DNA of 64,000 nucleotides from Austropuccinia psidii. Lineage: Eukaryota > Basidiomycota > Pucciniomycetes > Pucciniales > Sphaerophragmiaceae. The translations under genes and the position numbers were made by a program. The stretch lies in the NCBI GenBank assembly GCA_023105745.1, contig JALGQZ010000013.1, positions 21,948,105 through 22,012,104 on the forward strand. Direction: 5' to 3'. The notes beneath the pieces were generated by a model that was not told the origin of the DNA, made no database searches, and was given only the letters and a program-made list of their open reading frames with translations. Shown here in pieces: positions 22,957 through 36,329 of this stretch (position 1 is the stretch's first letter; the number at the start of each line of letters is the position of its first letter).

Positions 22957-24458
22957 TGTCAGGGTGAGTCTATGTAGTAGCTTAAAAATAGTAAATACAA
23001 GCTAGTACTATGACTGTGACACGTCAAAATAAATAAAAAATGAAATCTTCAGGTCCTACTGCTACGTGGTAACAGTGGTGATGAGTCTATTGAGGACCTG
23101 GGTTGCAATGCTCTCATATCTTTGACTGTAAAGAAACACTACAGTAATTATATTCTAATTATATCTTAAATAATTCTAAGGACACTACTGATGAATAACA
23201 GTCTTGTCACGTAAGAATAATGGTAAGGTAAGATAAGATGATGGGTTTTCAAGGAAAAAACCCTCCTTTTTATATCTTCCAAGACTGTCAAGAGTCATTA
23301 ACTCTTCACACGTCAGAGGAGTGAAAATTTTCACTCCAGTGGTCAGTCTGTGGTTCTAGATCCTCAATTCTGACGTCAATATAGACAGAATTGTGGTTTT
23401 GGAACCACAAATGATCATTCTGGATCAATACAGGGTGAAAAAACTTTTCACCTGCCACGTCAGCACTTGGATGACGTTGTTCTGGTGTCTGTATGATCAA
23501 TATTGGTCATTCTGGGCGGGTTTAAGCTTTAAATAACCATTATTTTAAGTATCAAGGCTGTACTGGTTGGTACAGGTTTGGTACAGACCAGTATTGGTCA
23601 AAATACTTCCAACCAAGATATCTCAGTCAGTTTTTGAGATATCAAGAAACTAAGAGCACAGAATTGAAGGGCTTAATGAGCTCTTCAATCTGGTATGCTT
23701 CATGTTTACCCTTCTTGCAAATAGCAAAAGTTATAAGGGTTTTAAGTTTTTGGATGTAATTTTGTACATCAGTATGAGGCTTCAAAAACTTCCATGCTAG
23801 ATATCTTCTTCAATTTGGAAGATATCTGTATTCTGGTGATACAGCTTTGTAGGGCTTGATTAGCCCTACAGTTTGGTATATGACACTGTACAGTTGTATG
23901 AGTGTATGCCAAAGATACAGGGGTTTGTTTATTTTCTTATTTTCAGAATATCTGTATTTTGGTTATTAAACCTTTGAACCAAGATCCCTCAGTCAATTTA
24001 AGAGATACAGAGATCTAAGGTGTCTCAAATTCAAGCTCTTGTTGAGATCTTTAATTTGGTTATACTTTTGTACAGTTTTGTACAAGCCCTCTTTGACTTT
24101 CAGGGGGACTTGGTTTTGAAAATGAGGTTATATGGTATCTCCAGTTGTAGTGGTGTTACAACAACATGGATGATATCATTGTGTAGCACTCTATGTGAGC
24201 TTTAAGAAAAATACCATTTTGGTATAGGATAACTTAAATATGCATAAGTTAGATGAGAGGTGAAAATAAGGGTTTTGACTTGTTTATTCTCCTCTAGGTT
24301 TCCTTATTCTGTTTGGATAAGGTTGGTGTTTAATATAAGAGGATTGTTTTCTCTTAATTATTACCTGTATTGACTATGTTTGTTCAATACTTGTCATACC
24401 ATTATTTATGGTATGTTGGATGTCATGCTAGTGCTCTGTTTTGAGTCACAGGCTGACA
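22957..24458 (-). repeat. RT-2 5' LTR
   Basis: 1502 bp, beginning TGTCAGCC at 24458 on the minus strand. A TATA-like TATAAAAAGG lies at about 23267-23276. Downstream of it the only sense-strand ATG is near 23116, created by a substitution absent from the other LTR. Short open frames in this LTR recur in the 3' LTR copy and are not genes. Confidence 0.95.
23267..23276 (-). promoter_or_regulatory. RT-2 putative TATA box
   Basis: Minus-strand GATATAAAAAGGAGG in the LTR, upstream of the ATG-free interval. A plausible core promoter for the genomic RNA. Confidence 0.5.
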
Positions 24459-24463
24459 CAAGG

Positions 24464-25093
24464 TCTGTACCAATACACTTTTTGATTAACGCGGAACTTA
24501 GACTGATTGAAGGTAATTTTTTAAAGGTTGAACCACTTCCAAGTGGTAGTAATAGACATATATCACTTACAGTACAAAAACTGGTACGTAGAAGCCAAGG
24601 AGGAAGAATAGGAAATATGCCCAAGCCTTTGGCAGGGGGCTATGAAATCATATTTATACATCAAGAGCTTTCTGGGTCCGGAGAATACCATAGAGGTTTA
24701 GTAGGTTGGAGTCTCTTGTCTTGCAAAGGAAAGGAAGAAAATATAAATAATGGGTTGAAGAACAAAAGTCTTTTATCCATAGACCAAAAGAAGGAACTGG
24801 AAATGACCCCAGCTTTGGAGAAAGAAGGACCAGTAGCATCAACCAGCTCCAAAACTCCCCAACAACAAGCCAAAAGGACCTTGTAGGAAGCAGAGAGGTC
24901 CCAAGAGCAATTAAGGAAAGGGTAAAGGCAAAGAAAGTTTGAAAAGACATTACCCAAAAGGGTACAGGAGCCCCAAATTGGAGCCCTCAGCCATGTAGTG
25001 TGTGTTCAGCATGACCAGGAATCTTATTAAGTTAACAGCCAACAAACAGGAAAGGATGAGCAGTATCTTTCCATGCAAATGATTAATGGAATT
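24464..25093 (+). pseudogene. RT-3 gag N-terminus and ORF X remnant
   Basis: RT-3 resumes after the RT-2 target duplication. One frame (open to 24886) reads PLPSGSNRHISLTVQKLVRR and ends GPVASTSSKTPQQQAKRTL, typical of the low-complexity gag N-terminus here. A second frame further on reads KGYRSPKLEPSAM, a stop, then CVFSMTRNLI, which matches the ORF X tail of RT-1 (GYRIPKIQQDAMENLFHMAR). So the dual-frame layout was present in this older family too. The piece is cut by a solo LTR at 25094. Confidence 0.65.
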
Positions 25094-26510
25094 TGTCAGC
25101 CTGTGACTCAAAACCAGAGCACAAGCACAACTTCCAGAATACCATAAACCAATGGTAGAGAAAAATACCACCAAAACATGGAGCTGAGCCAAACAAGCTA
25201 AAAAGAAAACAAAAGAAAAAGGAAAATCACCACTTCTCAAATATGCAAGTCCCATAATCATAGGACAAAGAATAACAAATTTATTCTGGCTCAAAGCAGT
25301 TTCTGAGCATAAACCTTAATTTTCACCTCTCATATAGAATCAAGAGAAAGAGGCTGAACCCCATTAAATGGGTATTAAAAATAAAGCTCTCAATCAGGGA
25401 TATTCAAATGTACTAGATAAAAGGAGATAGCACCAAAAATCTAGAAGTTATGGCCAAAATAAGGTCAAATAAGGGTGAATAAAGTATTCACCTCTCATCC
25501 AACTTCTACAGTTTTAGTGTGAGATAACCAAAGTGGGATCTCTTTGGAAATAGCAAAATCAGGGATATATGATGGTGCCATCCATTTCCCCATATCCCAT
25601 ATAGAATGAGAATTATGGGGAAAACAAGTTTCATACAGATTTTGAGATAATCATACATCTGGATAACTAAACTTGAACATGGCATAACTTTGCCATATTT
25701 GATGCTACCCATAACTAATGAGGTACAATTGTTTAGTTCCCATCTAGGGGTACACAATGAACCAATGTTGAGCTCAATATCTTAAAAACTGACAAAGCTA
25801 TAGCAGTTTTAAGGTCAAAATCCCACATTTAGAACAATACAGCTTTACTGTGGGATACTATCCCATAAGTGTGATTATGAAGTTTCAAATAGAAAAATAA
25901 GATTGTTTATAACTCAATATCTCATATCTGGGTCAAATACAGGGGTCCATACAGGTTCTGTATAGCTTCTGACCCATCAGAAGCACCAGAACACACCTAT
26001 AAACTCCATTGGTTAAAGGTTTCACCCTTCATAAGGTAAAATGACAACTTGTGGTTCTAAAAACACAGTTCCACCAAACACCAGTCTTTATTGAGTGTGT
26101 AGAACCACAAACCAGCCCACAGTAGTGGGAATTTTCACTCTGTGGTCGTGTGCAGAGGTAAACAACCTCCCACTACCCCAGAAAAAGATAAAAGGAGTAT
26201 TTTCCTCACCAAAAGGCCAATAAATCATCCTTTTCTCAATGTTCTTATTTGGTATAGCTTCTTAAAGGAGTGGTACCCTTAGAATTAAACAGGTATAATT
26301 ATAATTTCGATGATTGTAGGGTTTATGCTTGTAAACCAACAGACAAACACTGCACCCAGGGCTATCAATAGCACTCGCCATCACTAAGTTCTTTTAGTAT
26401 AGCCCTTTTAACCATCTACCCAATTAATTCTCATCATTATTTTCGTGTCACACTCACAGTTATAGCTTTTTATTATCATTTTACAGCTATATCATAGAGT
26501 CACCCTGACA
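25094..26510 (+). repeat. Solo LTR of the RT-2 family, plus orientation
   Basis: Starts TGTCAGCCTGTGACTCAAAA, as the RT-2 LTR does, and ends CACCCTGACA. Flanks GAATT and GAATC differ at one of five bases, consistent with an aged target duplication. It interrupts RT-3 gag and is clearly diverged from RT-2's own LTRs. Small open frames inside are not genes. Confidence 0.9.
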
Positions 26511-26515
26511 GAATC

Positions 26516-27640
26516 AGACATATTCAATCTATTATTGATGTGGAACTTACAAAAGTTGATGAATAATTGAAGAAATTAAAATAAAATATTGATTATTTGA
26601 GAAACAATGACAGAATGTGCACTGAATTATGTGAAATGACAAATGTAAGAATGGAGTCAATTTCCAATATATGCAACAGAATTGAGAGTAAATGTGAGGT
26701 AAAAAATGATGAATTGGATGATCTTTCCATTAATCAAATTAATGACTAACTTAAAACTCTGACAGATAATATTTTAGAATCAATGAATAACAAATATTTT
26801 TTCCACACATTTGGAAAGAAGTTACATTTAAAAACAGAAATTTAAAGATGAAAGAATGGCACATGTGGATCTGATTCATGAAGATTATGAGTCTAACATA
26901 CACCCAAAGATTCCACAGCTTTAACGGAAGGAAAGTCTTCTGTGAATAAAAGTATGACCCCTTTTCTAGGATAAAATGAAGTTTCTACAAGAGATATTCA
27001 CAGACTAGAAGGATAGCAAAGATTCTCTAGTGAAGGAGAATATAATCATATTTTCTTCATTAAAAAATTGATATGTTTCAGGAAGATTTTCACATAACTG
27101 ACGAAATAATAGTGGCCAGATTGCACTCCTTGTTTACCAGAAATGCAAAAATTAGTATTAAAAGATGAGAAAAGAACATGGAAAACATGGTTGGCTTTGG
27201 TGAAAACCTGACATAATCACCAAGTGTGGCAATAATTACTAGAGATTTATCATGGAGAATGCTTTTGAAAGTGTAATTTTTAGTTAAGAAAAAGATAAAC
27301 CACCTACTTGGTTCCTCAAAAAAGACAGATTATCTGCTTTACACACAGATATGCTTGACTCAATTATTAATTTTAGAATATTAAGAAAGTGTAGGAGAAC
27401 TAGAACATGCTATCAAGTTCAGATTTCTAGAACCCTTTTCAACATAGAAGTATATTAATTCAATTGAAGATAGAACTACTAGGACAAGAATTGGTAAACC
27501 CTGGACCAAAACCCTCATGGAGTGCAAGATTGTCCCAAAGACTTCTAGAGAGAATAGAATACCTGAAAGAAATTTCTTAAAGTGCCATAAATGTGGGAGA
27601 ACTAAAATAAATGAATTTTAAGTCATTGAAGAAATTCAGT
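26516..27640 (+). pseudogene. RT-3 gag coiled coil and capsid remnant
   Basis: No long frame remains, but fragments in several frames match Gag of the other elements: a Lys/Glu-rich coiled-coil stretch, the RLHSLFTRNAK capsid motif and a broken KCHKCG-type knuckle near 27585. Stops and frameshifts occur throughout. Confidence 0.65.
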
Positions 27641-27780
27641 ATGCTGAAGAGAAAGAAGAATCTGACCAAGATTCTGAAATATTTGATGACACACCAGCAG
27701 AGGACTATCCTATTGAGAAACTCACAGCCTTTTTTGAAGCCACTAAAGTCCATACTCACTTTCCACAATATGGTAAAAAT

Positions 27781-28953
27781 TTGTGTAACCTAATCAATGT
27801 CCAGGGGGCCAAAATCTGTAAAGCTAAAGCTTCTAGAGGAAAAGGTTACACTTCTGGAAAATCTTGTATCACATCAATATTGATAGATGATATATATATT
27901 CAAGTAAATTTGGGAACAGGAGCATTTTTCACTTTTGTAGGAAAAAATAACTTCAATTCATACTTCCCCAATAGAAAACCATCTATTACCAATAGACAGT
28001 GTGAACTTCAGTGGTGTAGGAAATAATATATACCCTTTAGGCATATTAGACACTAACATGATATTTCTACCCCCTGCAGGAAGTGTGAGAATGAAAAGAG
28101 AGATAGTAGTAATGGGAAATTGTACTTCTCAAAATATAATTCTTGTAAATTACTACTCAAAAATTCATGGGATTGAAATCAATTACCATAAATACTGATA
28201 TTTCACAATTGGGGTGAACAAAAGGCCAAAAATTTCTTTTTACAATATACCCAAACAAATATTGGTAGTATCTTTAAATAAAGAGAAATTTGTGTCAAAT
28301 CAACTTACTGAAGCACAAATTAATTCAGAATTATCTCCCAAAATGAGGCAAGAACTTATTAATTTGTTATGCACATATACAAATGCTTTTGCTTTGGACA
28401 ATAACCATTAGCGAATATTAGAGGGCACAAATTTGATATTACTCCTTATATTGACAAACAATACCCTCCCGTAATTAAAAGATCAGATTAACCATAAATC
28501 CCCAGAGCTAGAGAAGCCTCAGAAAAACATATCCAAAAATTAATACAACTTGGTTTACTAAGGTAATTGGGCCATAATGAAGAAGTTGAAGTTACAACTC
28601 CTGTCATTATTTCTTGGAATAATGATAATCTAGAATGTTTGGAGACTTTAAAGCATTGAATAACTACAAAGTTCCAGATAGGTATCCAATTCCTAGAATC
28701 CAAGAAACCTCGACCCAATTATCTAAAGCCAAATACATAACTTTAATTAACCCATTAAAAGGCTTTCATAAGAATTTTTTGACTCCAAAATCAGATAAAA
28801 CGGTCAGAGTTATTACTCAGTGTGGTATTTATGATTATTTGATGATTCCCTTTGGGATTAAGATCTCTTGAGCTTATTATCAAAGAATTGTGAATACAAT
28901 ATTTCCCACAGAATTTTCTGAAGGATGGCTCATTATTTTTATTGGTGATATAA
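27781..28953 (+). pseudogene. RT-3 protease and RT remnant
   Basis: Pieces read ASRGKGYTSGKSCI, then a protease site VNLGTGAFFTFVG in which the catalytic Asp is Gly, then RT fingers and palm ([27 protein letters not shown]). The catalytic block reads FIGDIM in place of YIDDI, so it is dead. A solo LTR interrupts RT directly after this motif at 28954. Confidence 0.8.
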
Positions 28954-30500
28954 TGTCACAACCACGTGTAATCACCTCCAATGGGCATTTGTGGCAAATA
29001 TATCCTGACCTCATTTTATGGCAAATTGACCATGTCATCAGTTCTATGGTCAATTGGACCACTTTGGTGCTTTATGGCTTTTGGGAAATATCACTTTTCA
29101 CTGGCCACTTATAACCTCAGGCCATATCCTGCGACCATTGGCCCTTTTGTTCAATTCTCCACCTCACCAACCCCCAGGCCAATACCTTTGTTTTGGGCTT
29201 GGGGGTCCATCTGGCCCCTCTAGCAATCATCAGGGCCTTTGGCCTAACCCCTTTGATTATGGGGTCTAAGGCATAAATGGCCTTTTTGGGCCATTTAGGC
29301 CTGCTATGGTCCATGGGACCCTCAGGCCCCTTTTGGCCTAAACTCAATGAGGCCAGGTGGGCCCACCTGAGCCAATTTTGGCCCCCAATCTCAACATTGC
29401 CGAAAATGGCCAAAAGGACCCTAGGACCCAAATTGGCCAAGAACCACATTCTGGCCTCTGGAAACCACCAGAGCCCACCAGCTCAAGTCCAGAAATCTTT
29501 CCCCTCCATTCAGGGGAAGGACTCCCCTTCACCAATGTACTCCATACCAAGGATTCAGGCATGGTGTATATATGGTATAGTATACCATTATGCACTAATT
29601 TTGCTCAGAAATCCAATGGTGATGCTTTCAGGACCAAATTATGCCTTTTCAATTCAAGTCCCCAAATTCATCATCCATTTTGAAGGAATTCCTTTCCGTC
29701 ATTCAGTGTTTCAATTGCTGGAGGCTACCAGAAGACAATTTGATAACCCCAACCACCTAGCCCTGCAGGAGTTGGGTTGTATTTTCTTTTCATGATTATT
29801 CCAAGGGTAATTTCAAGAGCTTATCAATCATTCAATGAATTTTCAAGGCATAAAGTACTTCAGTATTCTTTGGACAACTAAATTGGTCCATACAGGCTGT
29901 ATTCAAGCAAGCTGTATTGCCTTGGCCCTTTTGGGCCAATTCATATTCCACTGTGGGAGTTCAGTTACACAGTTCAATCCTCAATATGGCTAGATCTTTA
30001 TTGACCCAAAACAGTCAGTACAGCCAGGTGATCAACCCTCCAGGATCAGTCTTCATCTGGTCACATATACTGGCCACCTTTTCTACCCTGGGGACCTTTT
30101 CCCCAGTTAATCAGTCTATTGCATTTATTTTTATCCTTATTTTATTTTCATTTATTAAATTAAATACTGATAATCTTAAGTCAGTTATTTTCACTCTTTC
30201 TTCTTTGCCTTTCAGTGGATATTGGTGGTCATATCCTTTACTAATTCCATTGTTCTTTCTGGCAGGTTGAAACAGTAAATTGAGGATTCATTTGGTTGGC
30301 TTTTTGGCTCTTGGCTTTCTATTATTATCTTGGCCATTGACTTCCTTTTCCTTTTATCTTTGGAATATTTCTCCTTACTCTTATTCTTCTTGAATGAAAT
30401 ATAATCCTTGTTATTTCTTTATTCTTTTGGATCCCTCCAATTGAGTTCCTGATTCCTCAGTGCCAGGCCACTCTTGCTTTCCACTAGAGCCCCTGTGACA
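28954..30500 (+). repeat. Solo LTR of a different, GC-richer family
   Basis: Starts TGTCACA and ends TGTGACA (a 7-bp terminal inverted repeat). Flanks TATAA and TATAG match at four of five bases. Removing it rejoins the RT-3 reading ...GDI to ICSDALSWHLE after the catalytic block. The interior is rich in GGCC and differs from its AT-rich surroundings. Internal open frames (such as 29277-29795) are not supported as genes. Confidence 0.85.
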
Positions 30501-32891
30501 TATAGCTATATGTTCAGATGCATTATCTTGGCACCTTGAAAGAGTACCAGAAAGGTTTGCAGAAGTGAATATGAAAACTTCACTTAACAAATTCAATTTT
30601 GGGTTTGAAGAGCTCAAAGAACTTTGGAATGTAGTTTCAGGATTAAGATTGGTTATTCAAAAAAACGTAGCAGCAGTGTTACTTAGCCCTATACCCTAGA
30701 AGAAAAAAGAAATGATGTATTTACTTGGATTTCCCAGTTACTATAGGAAAATTCAAAATATTTTGCAATTATAGCCAATTCACTCTACAGAATATGTGAT
30801 CAATAGAAAGTATTTTATATGACAGAAGAGAGAACTAGAGCATATTACAAGATAAAGAAAGCCCTCACAGAAGCACCTTCACTTCTCATCCCTGACTGCA
30901 ATATACCTTATAAGTAGTACATTGATGTGTGTGGAGATGAATTGGGGGAATACCTACACCAAGTCCAAATTATTCATTACAAGGAACAGTTTGTTGTATC
31001 TCAAGAAAAATAGAACCAACAGAAGCCAGATATGGTCCAAACCATATGGAATTCTTATGCTTGGTATGGGAGCTTGAGAAATTACATCATTATCTTGATG
31101 GAAGTGTTTTTGAAGTCATAACTGACTTTGATGGAGTTAAATCACTTTCAAACATAAAAGACCCACAAGAAATATGTTGAGATGGCAAATAGAAATTCAG
31201 GAATATAGAGTGAATATGAATATAGTAAATAAGGCAGGAAATATACATAAGAATTATGATGGACTTAGCAGGTTAGAACTACCCAATACCCCTGATAGAA
31301 AAGCTTATGTAGCTTTAGAAGCAGAACCACAGGATCCAATTGACGGCATTAATCTCACTCAAATTGGAATTGAATTCCTTGAAGCATTCTTAAAGTCATA
31401 CAAAAAATACAATAATTGCCAAATATTGACATCCCCATTGGACAAAGACTTTAGATATGCAGCTCTGGTCAATTCACTGGATTAAATATGGAATATTTCA
31501 CATGCTTTAAAGAATAATATATTACAGAACAAAAAAAAAATTAATGACATTATGCAGCATATTACCTATCAATACCATTCTCCATTAATTTAATGATAGC
31601 CTCTGTTCTGGACACCTATCAGAATACAGAACCATTGAAAAAGTGAAACATTGTGCATGGTGGCCATCATGGAGAAAAAAGACCATTGAGTATTGCCGTA
31701 ATTGTGACAGATGCCAAAACACAAACAAGAGTACAGGAATGGAATTTGTACTTTCAAGCCATATTCAAGAACAAAAATCCCTATGGGAAGTTTTTAACAT
31801 GGATTGGGTCACAGCACTTCCTTCAGTTAATGTAAGAGCTATTATGACTGCTCAGTAATTGTAGACAGATATAGAAAAAATCACATATTCTTACCAAGTC
31901 ATAAGGATGATCCTGCTGTGGATACAGCTGTTATTCTATGGAATAGAGTTATCTCTCATACAGGGATATTTGAGAATATCATAGCTGACAGAGCCCCACA
32001 GCTCAAATCTGCACTGTGGACAAATCTTCATTGATTTTTTGGGACAAAGCTATCATTTTCTACAAAATAACAACACCAAACTCATGGGCTAGAAGAGACA
32101 ATTATTGAAACTTCAAAAGACATGATCAGAATATTCTGTTCCTATGGTTTAAAACTAAGAGACTCAGATGGATTTACACATGACTGGTGCATTTCAATAC
32201 CTGCATTAGAGCTGGAATATAAGACATTTTTTCAGTCTTCCACAGGTCTGACTCTGCTAAGTTAGAAAAAGGCTGGAATCCAAGACTACCAACGGATACA
32301 CTGAGGAAAGACTTCATTTAAATTCATACCACAGCTTCCAGATTTTGGTTCATTATTTATAAAGTGAAAACTCATGCAAAAAAGCATGGATTATGCTTTT
32401 TAATGTGCTAAACAGAGATGGGACAAGAGTCATAAAGTACCATATTTCAAAGTAAGGGACTCAGTTCTAGCTGCAACCTTTTATTTTAATAATATTAAAG
32501 GCCCAAAGAAACTTAAATATTCTTATCTAGGACACTTTGTGATTGTTTCCTTACATGGAACCAATGAAGTTCAAGTGTAATTGAATGGTTAATTGGAAAC
32601 AAAGACCCAACCTTTCAAGTAAGCCTGATTATGCCTGATCAACCATCCGATAATCATTTGTTTCCTTTAAGTAACCCAGCTCCTTTAGCTGTACCACCAG
32701 TGAAACAGAATCAAGAAAAAAATGAGGAAATTCATTAAAGAAAGGAGAATGAGGGGTAAAAATGAAAGAGAATACATTTTCAGATATAGAAATCCAGTAC
32801 ATGAAGATTGATGGCCAGCAGAATTAGACATACCTAAGTCAGATAAATCTTTGAGAAGATTTAGGCATTGAAGAAGGCCACAAGCCTGAAT
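30501..32891 (+). pseudogene. RT-3 RT thumb, RNase H, integrase and chromodomain remnant
   Basis: Continues pol after the solo LTR. Recognisable pieces are NVVSGLRLVIQKN, the RNase H/linker part open at 31174-31485 ([18 protein letters not shown]), the integrase zinc-binding region (HCAWWPSWRKK...CDRCQNTNKSTG at 31643-31740), MDWVTALPS, DRAPQLKSALWTNLH (where RT-2 has [11 protein letters not shown]) and a chromodomain-like REYIFRYRNPVHED near the end. Many stops interrupt it. Confidence 0.8.
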
Positions 32892-33017
32892 ATGCCTGTA
32901 AATATTCTTTAATTACTTGATTTGAGTACTCTAAAGAGGCTGTAAAATGGACATTAATCCCCTTTGGGGCCTTTTTATTCTTGAAATGATTAATAAGATT
33001 GTAGTAAAATTTTATTT

Positions 33018-33032
33018 TTTAGTGGAAGAGAA
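33018..33032 (+). promoter_or_regulatory. RT-3 polypurine tract
   Basis: TTTTAGTGGAAGAGAA directly precedes the 3' LTR start TGTGAGCC. Confidence 0.65.
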
Positions 33033-34792
33033 TGTGAGCCTTGAAGTATATTTTACATACCCAAATAGGCCACAATTGATATTAAAATGAATTCTGAGCT
33101 ATGAATAACCAGTAAGTCATGCATATATGCAAAATTAATCATTTTTTATTCTACAAAATATGAATAGCTTTTTTATGAGTAAGTAAATCCATGGATTTAA
33201 GGCCAGATTTGGATTCTACACAAACATTCACCTAGGGCAGCTCCATAGAGTGAATAAGCTTAAATTAACTCTATGAGGTTGTAATATGGAAAATATTTCA
33301 ACACCACATCATCAATACCACATAAAATGATTTTAAATGTTTTATTTTTCACAGTTTCATGCAAAAATAATGGGAATTTGTGAAAGCTCATGTTACATAT
33401 ACACTAGTAATTGGGCTTTTCATGTTTATGGTGCTAATGTTAGGGTATTATTACATACGGGTTTCATATGACCATAGTGGATATCAGTATTGCAGCCTGA
33501 ATTACTATTTTTGGTGTGAAAATAGCCAAGGGAGTCAAAAGATATCAAAGAGGGCCATGGTACCCAGCTTCTGAGGTCACTAAGGCCTGGATAGCTCCAA
33601 GGATTTGATCCATGGTGTATCATGGAGCAATTAGTCTATTGAAAAGCATTGAGAGCTTTCTTACCTAGTTAAAGTCCCATCCAATAATGAGAAAATAGCA
33701 AATAAGCTGTTAATTTGACATGACAAGGAGGTAATGAGAACCTCTGACTCCTGTAAACATGTCACGTATATATCATTTCTCATGTATAAACCCTAAAATA
33801 TTAATTAAAACCCTTTTGGTACTAGTATCCATGCACTTACCTCATGGCAACCAGCTATTACTGTGTTATTTGCTCTTTTATGTAACAATAAGGTAAAAAG
33901 CTCAAAACTTCACTAAAAATACAATTCTTGATTAATTTCTCTGAAGATTTCAGGAATAATTTAGAAAGGGATAATTCATATGGAAATAGAAAAGAGTTAT
34001 GACTTCATAATTCAAATTGAAGATTTTACTTAAAGTGCATTTTTGATGATTCCATGTGAAACACTGAATCTTAAAAAATTCAAATAAAATACAATCTGTG
34101 CTTAAATATCCAATAATATTGATAGCTTTGAGAATTTAATGTTTATTTTGAAATCAAATAATATTAAAAGCTGTTGGTCTTTTATTCCTTACCCATAAAT
34201 GGTTTGGTAATCATGTAAAATGACTTAATTAAGTAATTATGATAATCTTATGTGACAACAGGTGATTTAACCAATAATAAAAGGAGGATTAATGGTTCTG
34301 TACTCATTTTTTTCAGCTTTCTCTTGGTAATGCCTCTGTGAGAGGGTTTTGACTTGAAAGAGCTCTCCTCCTTCTTCTTTTTCAAACCTGTCTTATAATT
34401 CAATCATATCATTAATACCAACAGCTAAGTATCAGTTTAATCAAGTGTTTTGATTACTTTATAACTAATAATACAGACAGTAAATTCAAGAAATATAATT
34501 TGGTAGTGTTTAACTTCTATATTTCTCAATTACTGTTATAAATCCATTTTGATCCTTTAAATCCACAAATAATCTTTCAAAACACTCTACCAGTTCTTTT
34601 CAAGGTATTATTGTACTATTAGTGAGTGATTTATCTTAATTCCTAAATTTTTCCTCTAGTGTGGATTTTTCTTCAAGAATTACCATTTTAATTATTCCTG
34701 AAAAAGATAATTTTATATTATTTTAATAAAGAAGTTTTATTATTAATACTTCTTTTAATTGATTGCAGTAGAAAGTTACTTCTTACAGCTAT
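33033..34792 (+). repeat. RT-3 3' LTR, truncated
   Basis: Aligns to the 5' LTR from 11637 with many differences. It stops at 34792, about 120-225 bp short of its expected end, where an RT-4-family LTR starts. Confidence 0.85.
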
Positions 34793-35938
34793 TGTGAACC
34801 TTTGAGATATGACCACATACACAAAAAGGTCACAGGAAATATTTAATATAATTATACATTAAAAATAAGTACCTTAAAACTACAAAAATACCATAAGTTG
34901 GTATAAAACTTGGTTTAACTTAAACACCAATGAATAAGCATGTGAAATAAATTATACCATTGGATTCCCCATTGTAAAATACACATATACCATCTTTATG
35001 GCATATCTGTAAAGTCAATATTTAAATGAGTAATAATACCTTATAAAAAACACAAATCCTTATTTATTTCAAACACCAATGAAACAACATGTGAAAGAAA
35101 TGATACCATTGAGTCCTCCATAAAGGTCCACACATAAAACAATTAATAAGCTAAGCTTCAAAATCAATACTTAAGGAATTAACCTGAATATATGCACTTT
35201 TTTGGTCAATGCATATATTCAAGGATTTTAGCTAATATCTCTTGAGCTATGCATGATAGAGTGATGAACCAAAAATAAAGTCATCACGTAATTACTGTAG
35301 GAATACAGAAATGAATTTTATTTCACAAGCTATAAACAAGGTTCAAATCTGTAAGGAATTATTGATTAAAATCAGCAGAGCTGTTGACCACTTTGTTGTG
35401 AAAGTGGTCCAAACTTAAAAAAACATAGACATTTGGATTCTAATAGTTCATCCGTGAAGAATGATGTATTTTTTATTAAAATATTCAAGGTATAACCCAT
35501 TGAAATCATAGTTTGAAGTTTAAAATATTAAATTTCAACAGAAAAGATGAGTTACAAGAAAGATCATCAAAAATAGAGTTTTGATGATGTAATGAAATGC
35601 TCTTGGCAGCATAATACGGTTATGCCAAGCTATTAGAATTCACTCTCTGAATTGTTTTAGCGTGTAAATCTTAAAAGTTATTAAGGATCAAAGCTTGAGC
35701 TTAATTTGATCATTTATGATCACTCACTGTAACCTTAAATTAAGTTGAACAGTCATATAAGTGATACAATTGGTGAATACTATTAGTTTATGATTAAAAC
35801 TAATAAAATCCACGAAATTTGGGGTTCTGCCAAGCCTTTGACATCATCAAACTTAGAGTTATAGTGATAGCTCTAAATAATGGTTTAATAATGATGTAAT
35901 GAGGTTTGATCATGATGTCATCATCACCAAACCTTAAA
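34793..35938 (+). repeat. Truncated RT-4-family LTR
   Basis: Starts TGTGAACCTTTGAGATATGA and follows the RT-4 LTR until CCAAACCTTAAA at about 35938, then changes abruptly into GC-richer sequence. The promoter-proximal half and the other end are missing. Because the RT-3 LTR end is missing too, a deletion across this junction is likely. Confidence 0.85.
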
Positions 35939-36300
35939 CACCAGGGCGAATCTTGCGTCAATCGTTGGCGATTGACTTCACGTCGCACCGCTGTCAGTAT
36001 AAAATCTTGCTTCAGTCGCGTTAGTGTCACTTTATAGTCACTGGATTTAGTGGGTCACGTCACGTCAGCGTCAAGACAACGTCAATCGTCACATGTGTCA
36101 CATGCGAATGTCACTCAAAGCCCAAACCCATTTCAACACTATTCACAATGTTCGGGTAATTTCACCTCATTGGCTTCCGCATCCCCACCTAATCCGCCCC
36201 GATGCTTTGCATGCTTACGAGCCCGCACCACCCTCCAGATGAGACTCCGACACTGCCCCCCCATCTCCGTCCTCACCACTCCTTACGCTTTCACACCCCC
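35939..36300. other. GC-richer intergenic sequence
   Basis: Contains a CGTCA-rich patch (GTCACGTCACGTCAGCGTCA at 36053-36072). The 268-codon plus frame at 36050-36856 runs into a minisatellite and is not supported as a gene. Confidence 0.5.
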
Positions 36301-36329
36301 GCCCATACCATCTTTATGCTCACGTGGTG

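Larger units (their letters stand above)
14319..24458 (-). mobile_element. RT-2: complete, nearly intact Ty3/gypsy element
   Basis: A 10.14-kb minus-strand element with LTRs at 14319-15821 and 22957-24458, and perfect 5-bp target duplications CAAGG (14314-14318 and 24459-24463). By eye the LTRs differ by about a dozen substitutions and one indel over 1.5 kb, so insertion was recent. Gag-Pol is open except for one extra G in a homopolymer, and ORF X is fully open. It sits in the leader/gag region of RT-3. It is a good candidate for a recently active element. Confidence 0.95.
11637..34792 (+). mobile_element. RT-3: old Ty3/gypsy element broken by nested insertions
   Basis: A plus-strand element whose 5' LTR (11637) and 3' LTR (33033) share long diverged similarity, such as GCCTTGA(G/A)GTATATTTTACATACCCAA. 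Its gag-pol is recognisable but riddled with stops and frameshifts. Its body is interrupted by RT-2 (14319-24458) and two solo LTRs (25094-26510, 28954-30500). The end of its 3' LTR is lost at 34792, where an RT-4-family LTR begins. It is the oldest element in the window. Confidence 0.85.

Noticed and set aside
24950..25294. 114-codon minus-strand hydrophobic frame
   Set aside because: It crosses the boundary between RT-3 gag and a solo LTR, so it cannot be an ancestral gene.
29277..29795. 172-codon frame in the GC-richer stretch
   Set aside because: It lies in a solo LTR with matching ends and flanks; several overlapping frames on both strands are equally open.
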